Below, piece after piece: positions 32,381-33,422 of a DNA stretch of 33,422 nt. This DNA comes from Akkermansia muciniphila. GTDB lineage: Bacteria; Verrucomicrobiota; Verrucomicrobiia; Verrucomicrobiales; V1-33. Where the stretch lies: positions 1-33,422 of the forward strand of contig CALQSQ010000061.1 in assembly GCA_943333275.1 (NCBI GenBank), read 5' to 3'. Positions within the stretch are counted from its first letter, which is position 1; each line of letters starts with the position of its first letter. Both the position numbers and the translations under genes were made by a program. The notes under the pieces were generated by a model. The model ran no database searches, was not told the origin of the DNA, and saw only the letters and a list, made by a program, of their open reading frames with translations.

Positions 32381-32700
32381 ATCCTCCTCCCCATCCCACC
32401 CCAGCAGCAGCGCCGCAATGGTCCGGGAAAGATCTGAACACTGACACCACTGTCCGGTTACCACGCCCCGAGGAACCACGCCACGCCGGGTTTGGGAAGG
32501 AGGATTTTAGACGCTGGCGAGCCCCGCGCAGCCAACCCATTTGTCAGGATGCTTTTCCTGACGCCTTTCCCCGGTGCCTTCCCGGCTGGGCTTCGACTCC
32601 GCCTCCCGGCAGCCCGGACCGGAGGACGCGAAGACCCGCCTCTCCGCCCGTCTCATCCATGACCTTCGGGCCGCCGTGGGTGGATGAGTGAGGCTGGCCC
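32381..32700. other. 320-nt gap between convergent genes
   Basis: The gap holds repeat copy B (32420-32508) and a 7-bp hairpin GTCAGGA/TCCTGAC (32543-32562, 6-nt loop) with no T-run. The rest is GC-rich sequence without a supported gene. A Pro/Arg-rich frame crosses the region but looks non-coding. The hairpin may be part of a longer version of the repeat. Confidence 0.5.
32420..32508 (+). repeat. Dispersed repeat, copy B
   Basis: This 89-nt segment matches 26024-26111 in the same orientation (see copy A). It begins 40 nt after the stop of the barrel-like gene. Read on the minus strand both copies encode a similar stretch, LSRTLAVSLLG in copy A and LSRTIAALLLG in copy B, but copy B has no gene attached. 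Confidence 0.65.
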
Positions 32701-33204
32701 TCAGCCCTGCGGTCCGCGCGTCACCGTCCGCAGCGCCTTGTCAAAAGCGCGCACTGCGACGGCACCGCGCACGAAGTAAAACGACGCCTCGTCCTGGCCC
32801 GAGTGCTCGTGCCCGTGAAAGCGCAGGCCCTCCGCCTCCATCCGTGCGTAAACCGCCGCGACCGCGTCCTCTTCGAAGTCGATCGGCGGCAGCCAGGCAA
32901 AACCGTCCGCCAGGTCCGTCCCGCCGAGCGCCGCTTCCGCCTGCCGCAGCGCCTCCCGCAACACCCCATCCGCCGTGCGTTCCATGGACACGATCAGGAG
33001 ATTCAGCGGCGTCGTCTTCATCGGCACCCATGCGTCCGGATTCCACGGCTTCGTCAGCGGCGCGAAGAACATGAGCGGCCGGATCACTCCCAGCGTGTTC
33101 GCCTGATACTGCGCCGCGCCCGCCATCGCATCTTCCAGATCAGCCCACATTGTGTCCTCATCGAGCGCGAAAACAGGCGCGTTGTTGTTGCCGGCAGATT
33201 TCAT
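32701..33204 (-). CDS. Unrecognised 167-residue cytoplasmic protein
   Basis: I do not recognise this protein. It starts MKSAGNNNAPVFALDEDTMW and has no signal peptide or transmembrane segment. It is acidic and Ala-rich, with predicted mixed alpha/beta structure (e.g. NLLIVSMERTADGVLREALRQAEAAL) and a segment FHGHEHSGQDEASFYFVRG containing three His close together. It stops at 32701, convergent to the barrel-like gene 320 nt away. Its start lies immediately behind a near-consensus promoter overlapped by a palindrome, so it is probably expressed under repression. It is slightly more GC-rich than the envelope cluster, which could point to separate acquisition. Confidence 0.6.
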   Translation of the reverse strand: MKSAGNNNAPVFALDEDTMWADLEDAMAGAAQYQANTLGVIRPLMFFAPLTKPWNPDAWVPMKTTPLNLLIVSMERTADGVLREALRQAEAALGGTDLADGFAWLPPIDFEEDAVAAVYARMEAEGLRFHGHEHSGQDEASFYFVRGAVAVRAFDKALRTVTRGPQG

Positions 33205-33208
33205 AAAT

Positions 33209-33245
33209 TTGCCTGTTTATATCACAACAGGTAAGGTTTTGTCCA
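33209..33245 (-). promoter_or_regulatory. Promoter with overlapping palindromic operator
   Basis: On the minus strand TGGACA (33240-33245) and TATAAA (33216-33221) lie 18 nt apart, each one base from consensus. A 26-bp palindrome, TTGCCTGTT-N8-AACAGGTAA in plus orientation (33209-33234), covers the -10 box and part of the spacer, the usual place for a dimeric repressor site. Transcription would start about 5 nt before the ATG at 33204, making the mRNA nearly leaderless. Confidence 0.5.
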
Positions 33246-33369
33246 GAGCCCGTCCGTCGCCGGGTTCATCATCTTTTCGTTGGCGTTTTTGGAGATCGGT
33301 AGCCGCAAGTTCGCCGCCCGCCGCATGGACGAGATCGAGTAGGAGCTTTTGGCGTTTGTAGAGCATCAT
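33217..33369 (-). pseudogene. Possible truncated gene remnant (50 codons)
   Basis: A frame from the ATG at 33369 reads MMLYKRQKLLLDLVHAAGG and then LAATDLQK, a plausible N-terminal helical domain. It then turns into a charged tail without obvious structure and stops at 33217 inside the operator. In the neighbouring frame 33222-33272 reads MMNPATDGLWTKPYLL and stops, which looks more protein-like than the tail. This fits a gene that lost its middle by an out-of-frame deletion. I have the impression that the N-terminus belongs to a known uncharacterised family, but I cannot name it with confidence. Confidence 0.35.
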
Positions 33370-33402
33370 CTTCAAGTGTTCGGTAGAGTAGTATTGAGGA
33401 GT

Positions 33403-33417
33403 CGAGATTCAATCTCG
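33403..33417. repeat. Short perfect palindrome at the right edge
   Basis: CGAGATT and AATCTCG flank a single C. The palindrome lies about 35 nt upstream of the remnant's ATG, so it could be an operator or the edge of a repeat. The window ends five bases later. Confidence 0.35.
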
Positions 33418-33422
33418 GATTC

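Noticed and set aside
32377-32691. 104-codon plus-strand Pro/Arg-rich frame after the barrel-like gene
   Set aside because: It runs through the dispersed repeat, starts inside the preceding gene's stop region with TTG and has spurious low-complexity composition; the partial match SGKDLN to the other repeat copy reflects the repeat, not a protein.

Overview
The window looks like chromosomal DNA of a Verrucomicrobiota bacterium, most likely order Verrucomicrobiales (genus not callable). The evidence is a 52-residue gene of the Chlamydiae/Verrucomicrobia 'small basic protein' type, a DUF1800 + DUF1501 secreted pair with calcium-binding repeats, a CotH/lamin-tail/discoidin protein, a DUF3472 protein, two PEP-CTERM proteins, mostly absent Shine-Dalgarno sequences and moderately high GC. 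I see no tRNA, rRNA, CRISPR array, transposase or integrase.

Layout. 1-3750: a 5'-truncated FtsK/SpoIIIE-type ATPase with a degenerate second ATPase module, then a small conserved protein. 3793-5127 (minus): the small basic protein followed by an RsuA/RluB-type pseudouridine synthase with a long basic tail. 5294-11700 (plus): a 1652-residue DUF1800 protein and its DUF1501 partner. 11715-19654 (minus): a CotH-type surface protein with its own promoter, and an apparent operon LysM lipoprotein - sodium:solute symporter - DUF3472 protein. 19816-19925: a promoter-to-terminator unit that could make a small RNA or folD leader. 19990-24973 (plus): folD, a 70-residue protein, a membrane-anchored tandem pseudokinase, a HAD phosphatase and fdhD, all tightly packed. 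24872-26083 (minus): a secreted thioredoxin-fold/SHD1-like protein whose 3' end overlaps fdhD by 102 nt and whose 5' end lies in a dispersed repeat. 26241-32380 (plus): an envelope gene cluster made of a small Cys protein, a beta-propeller di-haem cytochrome, two paralogous PEP-CTERM proteins and an outer-membrane barrel-like protein. 32420-32508: the second copy of the repeat. 32701-33422: a more isolated right edge with an unrecognised gene behind a promoter/operator palindrome and an apparent remnant of another gene.

The best candidate for an undescribed system is 26241-32380. Two of its exported proteins have predicted signal-peptidase sites that would leave histidine as the first mature residue, both followed by a G-R-[N/D]-F motif. 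They sit with a two-haem propeller protein and a small exported protein with an H-P-C-x-x-C motif. A strongly structured leader precedes the cytochrome gene, and every later intercistronic gap holds a hairpin. I infer a metal-handling (possibly copper) envelope system. That function is inference, not shown. The tandem pseudokinase linked to folD/fdhD and the FtsK-like protein are the next most interesting items.
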